Source of the DNA: Chloroflexi bacterium UBA6077
GTDB lineage: Bacteria > Chloroflexota > UBA6077
Length of the DNA: 64,000 bases
Direction of reading: 5' to 3'
Assembly: GCA_002436065.1 (NCBI GenBank)
Contig: DIXP01000099.1
Coordinates: 28,901 to 92,900, forward strand
A model generated the notes under the pieces. The model searched no databases, was not told where the DNA came from, and saw nothing but the letters and a program-made list of their open reading frames with translations. Within the stretch, counting starts at the first letter, position 1, and every line of letters starts with the position of its first letter. The translations under genes and the position numbers were made by a program. Below are positions 24,488-33,482 of the stretch, one piece after another.

Positions 24488-25870
24488 CTACCTTGACTGC
24501 GCTGTCGGTATCAGTTTCTCAGTCAAACACCGCACATCCTGTAGATGCTCCAGGGACCTCACCAGTTCAAGGGTCTCGGCTGCCTGAGCTTTCCCCAGGA
24601 CAACCGCGGCACAGTCCAAGAACTTGGCTTCCAACTCATCATCGGCCATGGGGTTGGCCGCATCACCCTTCGGGACCATGGTCTCCGCCCTCAAGATACC
24701 CCCATCCCTGAGCTTCACTTCCACTCGCGCGTGTCCGCCCTTGTACGGGCCTGCTCCCTTCTCCCACTCGGCGGGCACACAATACTCGACGCGGCGCAGC
24801 AGCGACTGAAGATCGGGCCGATCCACCGTCTCCTGGAGGAAGTGTCGGAGGTTCACCTGCCCGTCCAGCAGCGCAACGGAGACGCAGTACTCCAGGCTGA
24901 ACTTGGCCGCCAGAGGGGCGGTTGGACGATGGTGGATCAGCAGCATCGGCACCATGTAAGGGACTTCCACATTAACGCATTCGATCGCCTCGTCGGTCAA
25001 TCCGCGTGGCAACTTGAGCGCCGCGTCGATCCCCCCAAAGGTGGATGCACAGCAGGGCCATGCCTTGAAGTTGACGCCGGGGCTCACCGATTCGAAGGGG
25101 CTGCCAAGGACCCTAGCCAGTTCGTCTCCATCGCGATTGAGGGCTCCGGCGAAGACATCCCAGAAGCCGAACCGGCCCTCGATGGCCACCGGGCTCGCGG
25201 TGAACCCCCTCTGCGCCAGCTCCGCCGCGAGGATACCCGATTGAGCGGCCATTCCCAGGTGGAAGGGCTTGGTCATCGTTCCGAAGTTCTGGCGCACCCC
25301 GGAAGCCATGGACACAGCAATGCCGATGGCGCAGCGCATCTTCTCGACGTCCAGCCCCAGCAGCCTTCCAACAGCGGCGGCCGCCCCGATCACCCCAAGG
25401 GTGCCCGATGGATGCCAGCCAACGTCGTAGCACTCCGAGCCGGAGAAGGTGCCCAGCTTGGCCTCCACCTCGAAGCCAACGGCAAAGGCAGACAGCACAT
25501 CCATTCCCGAGGCGCCTGTCCGCTCGCCGACAGCTATCACCGCCGGCAGGATCGGGACGCTCGGGTGGCCTGGCATAGCGTGGATGTAGTCGTCGTAGTC
25601 GAGGACGTGGGCAGCAGTACCGTTGGCGAGCGCCGCGCCCTGAGCGGTGCACCGGGTGGCTGCACTTCTCCCCCAAATAGTGCTCTCGTTCGTGCCCCCC
25701 TGGCTGAGAACCTGATCGGTCACGATCCGCGCGGCCGGTTCCAGCGACCCCGCCAGCGCCACCCCAAGGCAGTCGAGGATAGCGCGTCGAGTATTATGCA
25801 CCGCCGCCACCGGCATAGAGCGGCCATCCATTCCAACGGCAAAAGCCGCCAAAGCCTCGGTAGGTCCCAT
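24488..25870 (-). CDS. MmgE/PrpD family protein
   Basis: This is a 460-residue protein of the MmgE/PrpD family (2-methylcitrate dehydratase, cis-aconitate decarboxylase and iminodisuccinate epimerase relatives). Seen segments are ILDCLGVALAGSLEPAARIV, ALANGTAAHVLDYDD, GHPSVPILPAVIAVGE, GWHPSGTLGVIGAAAAVGRLLGL and KPFHLGMAAQSGILAAELA. The start at 25870 (MGPTEALAAF) follows GAGGAGG; the longer frame upstream would read through the hairpin at 25908-25945 and into the binding-protein gene, and is rejected. Its place between a binding protein and the permeases suggests it acts on an imported compound. Chemistry is not determined. Confidence 0.88.
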   Translation of the reverse strand: MGPTEALAAFAVGMDGRSMPVAAVHNTRRAILDCLGVALAGSLEPAARIVTDQVLSQGGTNESTIWGRSAATRCTAQGAALANGTAAHVLDYDDYIHAMPGHPSVPILPAVIAVGERTGASGMDVLSAFAVGFEVEAKLGTFSGSECYDVGWHPSGTLGVIGAAAAVGRLLGLDVEKMRCAIGIAVSMASGVRQNFGTMTKPFHLGMAAQSGILAAELAQRGFTASPVAIEGRFGFWDVFAGALNRDGDELARVLGSPFESVSPGVNFKAWPCCASTFGGIDAALKLPRGLTDEAIECVNVEVPYMVPMLLIHHRPTAPLAAKFSLEYCVSVALLDGQVNLRHFLQETVDRPDLQSLLRRVEYCVPAEWEKGAGPYKGGHARVEVKLRDGGILRAETMVPKGDAANPMADDELEAKFLDCAAVVLGKAQAAETLELVRSLEHLQDVRCLTEKLIPTAQSR

Positions 25871-25907
25871 GGATAGCATCCTCCTCACTATCCTGCTTAT
25901 ACGATCG

Positions 25908-25945
25908 GCATACTCGTGGGCCACGGAAAGGGCCCACGAGTATGC
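25908..25945. terminator. 15-bp perfect hairpin after the first binding-protein gene
   Basis: Arms gcatactcgtgggcc (25908-25922) and its exact complement (25931-25945) enclose an eight-base loop. It lies 18 bases past the stop of the binding-protein gene and before the MmgE/PrpD gene. No T-run follows. It may stabilise the binding-protein mRNA or reduce read-through into the permease genes. Confidence 0.6.
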
Positions 25946-25962
25946 GTAAGCAAGTACGATGG

Positions 25963-27711
25963 TTACGCGTCCACCCACACCTTGTTGAGGTAGAGCAGAG
26001 CATCTCTGTAGTGGGTTTCCGCGAATCCCTTCACCCTCTTGTTTACCGCCTGCAGCTCGTTCGGGTGGTAGAGGAAGAGCGCGGACTGCTCCTCGGCCAG
26101 GATCTTGTAGACCTTCTGGTAGACCTCTTTCCGCTTCTCCGGCTCGAACAGCGTGAGAGCCTCGCTGAACAGCTTGTCTACCTCGGGATTGGAGTAGCCC
26201 CACTCGTTGGTCGATCCGTTCGTCTGCCAGTAGGAATGAAGGGCCGGCGTGGTGGGCATCATGTAGTAGAAGCAGACGGCCACGAACTCTTTGCTCACCC
26301 GCTCCCGCCGCATGAACTCGTTGAACTCCAGGGCATCTACTTTAGCATCGATTCCGATATCTTTGAAGTTCTGCTGGATAATCAGCGAGGTCTGCTGCCG
26401 CTCCGGCTGGCCCTGGTCCACCATGAAAGCGAAGGCGAACTTCTTGCCGTCTTTGGCGAGTATCTTGTCCGCGTCAGGCTTCAGACCGAAGTCGGACAGT
26501 ATCTGCTTCGCCTTTTCCGGGTCGTAGTCGAAAGTGGGGGCGTCCTTGACGTACCAGTCCTTGAAGGCCGGTGCGATGGGTCCATTGCTGCGCTGAGCCT
26601 TACCCTTGGCCACCTGCTCCATGATACCCTTGGTGTCGACCGCGTGGGCTAACGCCTGGCGCACCCTCTTGTCGGCGAACCAGGGGCCGAAATCCTTGTC
26701 CTTGTAGTTCATTCCGAAGAAACGGAACTCCGGCACCCCTCGCTCGATGATGTTGAGATTGGGGGTACCCTCCAGCGCCGGAAGCTGGGCCACAGTGGGG
26801 AAGGCCAGGTCCAACTCCCCGGTCTTCACCTGGGCTATCGTGGAATTGAGATCGCGAACGACCTTGAAGACCACCGAGTCCAGGTAGGGCCTGCCCTCGT
26901 GGTAGTTGTCGTTGGCCGCAAGGGTAACGTTGTTGCCCGGAATGTTCTCCACGAACTTGAAAGGGCCAGTCCCGATCGGCTTCTTGATAAAGTCCTGAGG
27001 GAACTGGCTGGGAGTGAACTGCTGACCCTCCAGCAAGTGCTTCGGGAGCATGAAGGTGAGGTATCCCAGCAGTTCGACGAGGGCCGAATAGGGCTCCTTG
27101 GTAGTCAACTTGATGGTGTGCGGATCGACAATATCGATCTTGGTAATCGGAGAGAGGTTCCCCCGCAGAATGCTGTTCACCTTCTCGTCGGCGTAGGTCA
27201 TGATGGAGTATTTGACGTCTTCGGCGGTGAAGGGCTTGCCGTCGTGCCAGGTAACCCCTTTCTTCAGGAAGAAGGTCCAGGTGAGGCCATCCTTGGACAC
27301 CTCCCACTTCTCGGCCAGGTCGGGCTGAGGCGACCAGTCGGAAGCGCTGTACCTTACCAGGCCGTTGAAGATCGACTTGTTTACCATGAGGTTCTGGATC
27401 AAGCCGATTGGCGGCCACGGATTGACGTCGGCTGTGACCGGGATCTTCAGGATTCCACCCTTCTTGGGGGTGCCGGCGGGAGCCGACGCGGGAGCGACCG
27501 TCGCGGACGCAGGGGCAGCACCAGCCGTGGTTGGTTTGGCGGCGGGCACGCTGGTAGGCGCCGCCGGCTGAGCAGGTGCCGACTGGCACCCCGCCAGCAA
27601 GGAGCCCGCTCCCAACGCGATCCCCATGCCGGAGGCCAGCTTCAGGAACTGTCGACGGTTAATTGGGCGATTGGTCTTCTCTGATCTTTGATCGCTGTCC
27701 CGTGTGTCCAT
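25963..27711 (-). CDS. ABC transporter substrate-binding lipoprotein, oligopeptide type (copy 1)
   Basis: This is a 582-residue solute-binding protein of the SBP_bac_5 (DppA/OppA) family. The N-terminus carries a twin-arginine export signal NRRQFLKLASGMGIALGAGS followed by the lipobox LAGC, so it is folded before export and anchored as a lipoprotein. A long Ala/Pro/Thr linker precedes the binding domain. Family features are GLVRYSASDWSPQPDLAEKW, KGVTWHDGKPFTAEDVKYS and IGTGPFKFVEN. The start ATG at 27711 follows GGGAGAT. It is a close paralogue of the proteins at 29356-31104 and 34624-36372, and probably feeds the permease at 22632-24480. Ligand unknown. Confidence 0.93.
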   Translation of the reverse strand: MDTRDSDQRSEKTNRPINRRQFLKLASGMGIALGAGSLLAGCQSAPAQPAAPTSVPAAKPTTAGAAPASATVAPASAPAGTPKKGGILKIPVTADVNPWPPIGLIQNLMVNKSIFNGLVRYSASDWSPQPDLAEKWEVSKDGLTWTFFLKKGVTWHDGKPFTAEDVKYSIMTYADEKVNSILRGNLSPITKIDIVDPHTIKLTTKEPYSALVELLGYLTFMLPKHLLEGQQFTPSQFPQDFIKKPIGTGPFKFVENIPGNNVTLAANDNYHEGRPYLDSVVFKVVRDLNSTIAQVKTGELDLAFPTVAQLPALEGTPNLNIIERGVPEFRFFGMNYKDKDFGPWFADKRVRQALAHAVDTKGIMEQVAKGKAQRSNGPIAPAFKDWYVKDAPTFDYDPEKAKQILSDFGLKPDADKILAKDGKKFAFAFMVDQGQPERQQTSLIIQQNFKDIGIDAKVDALEFNEFMRRERVSKEFVAVCFYYMMPTTPALHSYWQTNGSTNEWGYSNPEVDKLFSEALTLFEPEKRKEVYQKVYKILAEEQSALFLYHPNELQAVNKRVKGFAETHYRDALLYLNKVWVDA

Positions 27712-27921
27712 CTTTATCTCCCTTTTCTATAGTCGCCATAAGTGCGCCGTCCTTTCCGGCGCGCTAAATAGCTCCAACCCGGCTTCCATCGAATCCCTCA
27801 TTACCGAGGGACCGCAGCGCCAAAGCACACTCTCTCAATCGCCGTTGGCGGGAGAATACTTTTCGAGGCCCGTGCGTTGCTCAGGGTGTCAGGTGACGCC
27901 GCATGGAAGCAAGACTCAGGA

Positions 27922-29298
27922 CTAACGCCCCAACTCGCTCTTGGGCATCACGGCGAAGCGCTGCAACACCAGCGCGCTGTTCCGAATGCCGTTGAAAAAG
28001 GACTCGAGTGTGATGTTCTCGTTGGGCGAGTGGTTGTTCTCGTCGTGCGGCCCATAGGTAACCCATATGGCGGGCTGCTTCAGGACGTCGGTGAACAGAT
28101 AGTTCGGGCTGGAGCCGCCGAGCAATGGTTGAACCACCGGCTCGATGCCGTAAGCGTCGGCCACGGCCTTGATCATCATCCGCGACACCGGCAGATCCAG
28201 GGAGGTCTTGGAAGGCCTGGTCGCCGCTAGCTTCCGGATCGACACATCGGGAGCGTATCGCTGCACGTGGCGCTTGATCTTGGCGAAGACGTCGTCGGGG
28301 TCCATCTTGTAGCAGAGCCTCGTCTCGAGCTTGAGCACCGCTTTGGAGGGGACGGCCGACTTGGCTCCCTTGCCCGCGTAGCCGCTGGCGATGCCGGTGA
28401 TGCTGAGGGTTGGCTGGAACATGAGCTTATCGTAGTAGGAGAGCTCCTTGGGTCCATCGAACTCGGTGATGCCCAGGTTCTCCTTGAAAGCCTTTTCGTC
28501 GTAGGGCATCTTGCCCACCCACTCCCGCTCGTAGTCCGTGGGGGGTACGACGCCATCGTAGAAGCCCTCGATGGTAACCCGGCCATCAGGAAAACGCATG
28601 GTGCTGAGCAGGTCTACCAGCTTCCACGCGGGATTGGGAACGGGGCCGCCGAAGTTGCCCGAGTGAAGGTCCCGGTTTGGTCCGACGGCCTCCAGCTCCA
28701 TCTTGAGATTGCCCCGCATGCCGAAGAAGACGACCGGACGGCCAGACAGGTGGCCAGGCCCATCGGCAGCAAACATTAGGTCGGCCTTCAGGAGATCCTT
28801 GTGGCTTTCTATGAAGGCCGGCAGGTTCGGGCTGGATGACTCCTCTTCCCCTTCCAGGATTACCTTTATGTTAAGTCTGGGCAGTTGGCCCATGTCTGCT
28901 AGCATCTTGATGGCCAGGATGTGGCACAGGAACTGTCCCTTGTTGTCGCCGGCGCCCCTAGCATAGATGCGTCCATCGCGGATCGTCGGCTCGAAGGGGG
29001 GCGAGACCCAGGCTTCGTAGGGCTCAGGCGGTTGCACGTCGTAGTGGCCGTAGATCAGCAGGGTATTGGCATCCTCCCCAACGTAGCGCTCGCCGTAGAC
29101 CACCGGAAGCCCATTGGTGGAGAGAACGCGCGCAGAGATGCCGTGATCTTCCATGATGCCCTTGCACAGCTCGGCACACTCATCAACCCCAACATTCTGA
29201 GTGCTGATGGAAGGCTGTCTCAGCAAACGGAACAATACGTCCAGGAACTGCTCACGTCGCTGCTCGATAGCTCGCTCGATATCCGGACTCAGGGACAT
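27922..29298 (-). CDS. M20-family dipeptidase
   Basis: This 458-residue metallopeptidase resembles carnosinase/CNDP-type dipeptidases. Metal motifs are IYGHYDVQPPEPYEAW (His-Asp), RGAGDNKGQFL (bridging Asp) and LEGEEESSSPNL (catalytic Glu pair), with a late His near PHDENNHSPNE. The lid domain includes the insert with LYxxYxD-like spacing. ATG at 29298 is chosen because GGGAGG ends seven bases upstream; an ATG at 29313 is also in frame but overlaps the ribosome site. It lies between two binding-protein genes, suggesting it cleaves the imported peptides. No signal peptide, so cytosolic. Confidence 0.9.
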   Translation of the reverse strand: MSLSPDIERAIEQRREQFLDVLFRLLRQPSISTQNVGVDECAELCKGIMEDHGISARVLSTNGLPVVYGERYVGEDANTLLIYGHYDVQPPEPYEAWVSPPFEPTIRDGRIYARGAGDNKGQFLCHILAIKMLADMGQLPRLNIKVILEGEEESSSPNLPAFIESHKDLLKADLMFAADGPGHLSGRPVVFFGMRGNLKMELEAVGPNRDLHSGNFGGPVPNPAWKLVDLLSTMRFPDGRVTIEGFYDGVVPPTDYEREWVGKMPYDEKAFKENLGITEFDGPKELSYYDKLMFQPTLSITGIASGYAGKGAKSAVPSKAVLKLETRLCYKMDPDDVFAKIKRHVQRYAPDVSIRKLAATRPSKTSLDLPVSRMMIKAVADAYGIEPVVQPLLGGSSPNYLFTDVLKQPAIWVTYGPHDENNHSPNENITLESFFNGIRNSALVLQRFAVMPKSELGR

Positions 29299-29313
29299 GA
29301 TAGGTCCTCCCAA

Positions 29314-29345
29314 GGGGACACAACACCCATGGGTATTGTGTCCCC
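29314..29345. terminator. Hairpin after the second binding-protein gene
   Basis: Arms ggggacacaa (29314-29323) and ttgtgtcccc (29336-29345) surround a 12-base inner sequence that can pair further. It lies 11 bases beyond the stop of the binding-protein gene at 29356, matching the position of the hairpin after copy 1. Confidence 0.55.
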
Positions 29346-29355
29346 ACCTCCAAAA

Positions 29356-31104
29356 CTAACCCTCAAGCCACACCTTGTGGAGCCAAAGGGCGCAATCGCG
29401 GTAGTGGGTCTCGGGCCAGCCCTTGACCTTCTTGCTGATGGCCTGGAACTCGTGAGGATGGTACAAGAAGTTCACCGGCTGGTCATCGGCCAGGATCGTG
29501 TACAGCTTGGTGTACAACTCCTTCTGTTTGGGCTCCTCGAAGGTGCTGAGCGCCTCCTTGTACAGACTGTCGATCTCCGTGTTGCTGTAGGTCCAGTGGT
29601 TCAGGGATGACCCAGTCATCCAGTAGGTGCTTTGGTCGGGCGATGAGGGGGTCACGTACAGCCAGGAAATGGTCTCAAACTCGTTCTTTACACGATAGGC
29701 ATCGACCACCTGGTTGAACTCCGAGGGCTTCACCTCCATGCCGATGCCGATGTCCCTCATGTTCTGCTGCATGATCAGGGTGGCCTGAATCATATCCGGC
29801 TGTCCGGAGTCCGTCAGACACTCGAAGGAGAGCTTTGACCCGCCCTTCTCCATGATACCGTCGGCGCCCTTCTTGAAGCCGAGGTCGGCCAGCATCTGAC
29901 CAGCCTTGTTCGGATCGTAGTCGAAGCTTGGTGTGTCCTTGACGTACCACTTCTTCAGAGCGGGAGGTAGTGGGCCATTGCTCCGGTCGGCGTTGCCGCC
30001 CGTCACCTGCTGGATGATGCCCTTAGCATCGATGGCGTAGGCAAGGGCCTGTCGGAACTTCTTCTCGGAGAAGAAGGGACCGATCTTCGAATTCTTGTAC
30101 CAGGCGCCCAGGAAGCGGTAGTCCATGCGGCGCCGATTGACGACGGTGAGGTTAGCCGCACCTTGGAGCGCCGCCAGCTGTGAGAGGTTGGGGAAGGCCA
30201 CATCCAGTTCGCCCGTCTTCACCTGGGCCACCCTCGAGTTGCCGTCGCGGACGATCTTGAAGATGATCGAATCGAGGTAGGACCTGCCCTCGTAGTACTT
30301 TTCGTTGGCGACGACGGTCAGATGGTCGCCCGGTACATGCTCCTGGAACTTGAATGGTCCAGTGCCAATCGGCTTGTTGATGAACGCCTCGGGAAACTTG
30401 GTGGGGGTGTAATCCCCACCTTCCAGCAGGTGTTTCGGCATCATAAAGATGAGGTATGCCAGCACCTCGGGCAGCGCCGAGTTGGGAGACTTCGTCACCA
30501 TCTTGACGGTGTGAGTGTCCACGATCTCGACGTTCTCGATGGCGAGCACGTTCCCGCGGAAGGAGCTAGCGACCTTGGGGTCCTTGAACAGCTCGATAGT
30601 GAACTTGACGTCCGCCGAGGTGAAGGGCTTGCCGTCGTGCCACTCCACGCCCTTGCGGAGATAGAAGGTCCAGGTGAGACCGTCCTTGGAGACCTCCCAC
30701 TTCTCTGCCAGGTCCGGCTGGGGCGACCAGTCCTCCGCGCTGTAGCGGCAGAGGGCATTGAAGATGGTCTTGTTCACCAGCAGGTTCTGCAGCAGGCCGA
30801 TGGGTGGCCAAGGCGTGACGTTGGCATCCACAGGGAACTTGAGGGTGCCCCCGCGCTTGGCCTGGCCGGTCACAGGCGCAGGCGTCGAGGTGGGGACGCC
30901 CGCCGGAGCACCGGGGGCCGCGGTCGCCGCCTGCGGTGCTGGGGCTGAGGTCGGCTGCGCCGGAGCCGATTGACAGCCGGCCAAGGCGGATCCCGCACCG
31001 AGGGTTATCCCCAAGGCCGAGGCCAGCTTCAGGAACTGGCGGCGATCCATTGTCTTTTCCGGCTTTCCAAGCAGTTCGCAGTCCTCGTTAGACACCTGTT
31101 CCAT
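29356..31104 (-). CDS. ABC transporter substrate-binding lipoprotein, oligopeptide type (copy 2)
   Basis: This is a 582-residue SBP_bac_5 protein. Its Tat signal reads MDRRQFLKLASALGITLGAG, followed by lipobox LAGC and an Ala/Pro linker. The binding domain is colinear with copies 1 and 3 (CRYSAEDWSPQPDLAEKW, RKGVEWHDGKPFTSADVKFT, LYHPHEFQAISKKVKGWPET) but is the most divergent of the three in its second half, so its ligand may differ. ATG at 31104 sits right after AAAGG; GTG nine bases later (31095) is an alternative. Encoded between an M28-like peptidase and an M20 dipeptidase. Confidence 0.93.
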   Translation of the reverse strand: MEQVSNEDCELLGKPEKTMDRRQFLKLASALGITLGAGSALAGCQSAPAQPTSAPAPQAATAAPGAPAGVPTSTPAPVTGQAKRGGTLKFPVDANVTPWPPIGLLQNLLVNKTIFNALCRYSAEDWSPQPDLAEKWEVSKDGLTWTFYLRKGVEWHDGKPFTSADVKFTIELFKDPKVASSFRGNVLAIENVEIVDTHTVKMVTKSPNSALPEVLAYLIFMMPKHLLEGGDYTPTKFPEAFINKPIGTGPFKFQEHVPGDHLTVVANEKYYEGRSYLDSIIFKIVRDGNSRVAQVKTGELDVAFPNLSQLAALQGAANLTVVNRRRMDYRFLGAWYKNSKIGPFFSEKKFRQALAYAIDAKGIIQQVTGGNADRSNGPLPPALKKWYVKDTPSFDYDPNKAGQMLADLGFKKGADGIMEKGGSKLSFECLTDSGQPDMIQATLIMQQNMRDIGIGMEVKPSEFNQVVDAYRVKNEFETISWLYVTPSSPDQSTYWMTGSSLNHWTYSNTEIDSLYKEALSTFEEPKQKELYTKLYTILADDQPVNFLYHPHEFQAISKKVKGWPETHYRDCALWLHKVWLEG

Positions 31105-31146
31105 CCTTTCTGGTGTAGGCGCAGCTCAATGCGGCCAGTGGACTGT

Positions 31147-32943
31147 CTAGTCCTTTGGCAGATGCAGCAGGGTCGACTCCACGGCACGGGTCGCCGAAAT
31201 GAGACCATGGACAACTCGGTTCCGCTCCCGAGTCAGCCGGGTGAGCAGGAAGTACTTCTCGCTACTGCCGTTCGCCATTGATGCGAGCTTGGCAGCCGCC
31301 TGCAGTCCGGGAATCGGCTGCGTAGGCACCGCCAGATCCTGGTCGAATTGCCCCATGCGGGCGTAGTTGATCGGAATCAGGGCCCGACCCACATCCATCA
31401 GGCAACGATTCAACCTACTGGCCGTCTCTTCGGTCGCATCGGTCTGGTGAACCTTCGCGATCCGCACATGCAGCTTCTCCATAGCCACCCCGAGAGGCAC
31501 CAACTGCTCAACCGCAGGAGAGAGGTCAAACTCCCCAGCGGCCTTGGCCTGCAGGTCTGCCACGATAGCCTTCAACTCCTCCACCACCGCCCCGTAGTTG
31601 AGAGGCAGAATGGCTGGAGCGCACAAGCGGTAGGTAAGTAGGGCGTAGATAGCCGTGTCACGCTTGAGGAACTCCGGATCGATCTTATCCACAGTGTCTT
31701 CGGGGGTGTGCCACCAGTAGCCGAGCCCACCGCTCTTGCCATGGCCACCACTTATCTGCTTGAAGAGGGCCGCCAGCACCGGGTCGGCTGCCTCGGGCGG
31801 CTGCTCCGACAGCGTCATCAGGAGGGAAGGTATGCCGTGGCCCCAGAAAGACTGGTCGCCAGACCGACCGAAGCGCCGGGGGGACAGCCGCTGGCCGGCC
31901 ATCAACTCGATCACGTCGCTGGCGTAATCGCGCGTCTCAGCCATGCTGTTGCCCTCGGTGAGCACCGTTGCACCCTTTCCACCGGTGGAGTCGACATTCA
32001 CGTGGGCAACGCAGCTGTCGTGGAGATCCTGCCACATGTGATCGGCATAGCGAGCGGAGCCGGCGTAGCGCCCCTGGGAATGGCCCGACCAGAAGGCCAC
32101 TCGGACCCCACGACGGAGAGAAGAGCGGCGCTCGGCCAACAGCCGAACCACCTCCAACTGTGTGGCGTTGGCGCTGCCGTTATCCATAGCACCGTAGTAC
32201 CAGGAGTCTACGTGGCCGCTCAGCAGGACGTAGCTGCCCGCCTCAGGCCCATCGATCCCGGGTCGCAGATCGCCGGTGAGGACAGGAATATCCTTCCAGT
32301 CCTGGAACACCTTGGTCACCAGCTTCACCCGAACCGGGCCCCGCTGCATAGCCTCCTTGATGCGGGCTCCATCGAGGCCCTTGATGGAGATGGAAGGAGT
32401 CTTGGGGAGCAAGTGCTCTGTCTCAGGCGTGGGGGTGCCCCATATCGGCGTCATCAACCTCTCGTGCAGCCTCTGGCCCGCGATCCAGATGGAGGCTGCG
32501 ACGCCGGCAGCTTCCACTACTATCCCCCGATTCGGCGCCGCCAATCCGTCCACCAGCACGATCCTGCCACGAACGTCGATCTTCGCCAACTCCTCGTCGG
32601 TGCCGCGGCCGACGTAGACCAACTCATCCTCCATCCCATCCGGAGGGGTCGAGAGGGCGAAGCCATGGGTAGCGCACTCCACCTCGAAGGAGGCGCCATC
32701 GCTGGTGGTTACAGTAAGGGAAGCGGCCTCCGGCCATGAGACCAGGGCTGGGAAGGAGTACATCCTAGTCTCCAAACCGTACTCCTTGAGCTGAGTCTCC
32801 ATCCACGCGAAGGATTGGGCCTCCTCCGGCGTGCCCGAGAGTCGCACCCACTGGGCTATAGTCCTGGTCGAGTCCATCAACTGATCCGCCGACACCTCCT
32901 CGACCAGCGCCTTCTCCTCGTGGCTAAGAGGGACCACAGACAT
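31147..32943 (-). CDS. M28-family metallopeptidase-like protein (second copy)
   Basis: This 598-residue protein is homologous along its length to the M28-like protein at 389-2149. It keeps the HxD metal motif (LSGHVDSWYYGAMDNGSAN; His244, Asp246 and the bridging Asp) and the last His ligand (YWWHTPEDTVDKID). The usual Glu-Glu of M28 is His-Ser in FWSGHSQGRYAGS, as in the paralogue, so this replacement defines a subfamily and is not a mutation of one gene. A PA-like domain precedes the catalytic part. No signal peptide. ATG at 32943 follows GGGAGGATTG. It probably acts on peptide- or amide-like substrates imported by the neighbouring system. Confidence 0.82.
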   Translation of the reverse strand: MSVVPLSHEEKALVEEVSADQLMDSTRTIAQWVRLSGTPEEAQSFAWMETQLKEYGLETRMYSFPALVSWPEAASLTVTTSDGASFEVECATHGFALSTPPDGMEDELVYVGRGTDEELAKIDVRGRIVLVDGLAAPNRGIVVEAAGVAASIWIAGQRLHERLMTPIWGTPTPETEHLLPKTPSISIKGLDGARIKEAMQRGPVRVKLVTKVFQDWKDIPVLTGDLRPGIDGPEAGSYVLLSGHVDSWYYGAMDNGSANATQLEVVRLLAERRSSLRRGVRVAFWSGHSQGRYAGSARYADHMWQDLHDSCVAHVNVDSTGGKGATVLTEGNSMAETRDYASDVIELMAGQRLSPRRFGRSGDQSFWGHGIPSLLMTLSEQPPEAADPVLAALFKQISGGHGKSGGLGYWWHTPEDTVDKIDPEFLKRDTAIYALLTYRLCAPAILPLNYGAVVEELKAIVADLQAKAAGEFDLSPAVEQLVPLGVAMEKLHVRIAKVHQTDATEETASRLNRCLMDVGRALIPINYARMGQFDQDLAVPTQPIPGLQAAAKLASMANGSSEKYFLLTRLTRERNRVVHGLISATRAVESTLLHLPKD

Positions 32944-33482
32944 GACACAATCCTCCCATGTCCAAGGTTGAAGATAGGAAATTCTCCGGGCTCGCGTGCA
33001 CTAGAGAGAACAATCGGATCGGGATAAGACCCTGCAAGGAGTACCGTCTACAGCGCTCCACTACCCTCGCAGCTACCATTCGCCAAGGTTATGCGAGTCA
33101 CGACCTGCTTTCCAGGTGCCACTCACATGAAACCGAGGGCAGGGCACTGTACATTTCGCACAAAGGCCAAGACAGGGTGCGGATCCCGATAGGAGCTACT
33201 GATCGGAAACTACCTGTACGAGACAAGGCGCGCGAAGCGGTGTGCGACTATCAGGCAGCCCGTTGCGACTGAGAGACGCGCTGGGCAGAAGCTTGGCTGC
33301 CTGCTCATGGCCACATTACCAGGGGGAAGGCATCATTGCCTTAATGGGTTGGCCACCACCTATGTGTCCCGAGTACTGCATCTGTTGCCCCAATGCTGAC
33401 GATCGGGAGCGCATCAACAGATAGGGGCAGAGTTGCGGTAGCCCTGCCCGCGCTCGGAATGTACATTGATGGTCTGCGATTG
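32944..33482. other. Long intergenic region without recognised gene
   Basis: These 539 bases separate two minus-strand operon segments. Short open frames of 60-104 codons on both strands have no recognised motif, no good ribosome site and odd composition. It is the least coding-like part of the window and probably contains the promoter for the M28-SBP-M20 run downstream. A degraded gene cannot be excluded. Confidence 0.5.

Noticed and set aside
32944..33482. Short ORFs of 60-104 codons
   Set aside because: No motifs, no ribosome sites and overlapping on both strands. Treated as non-coding.
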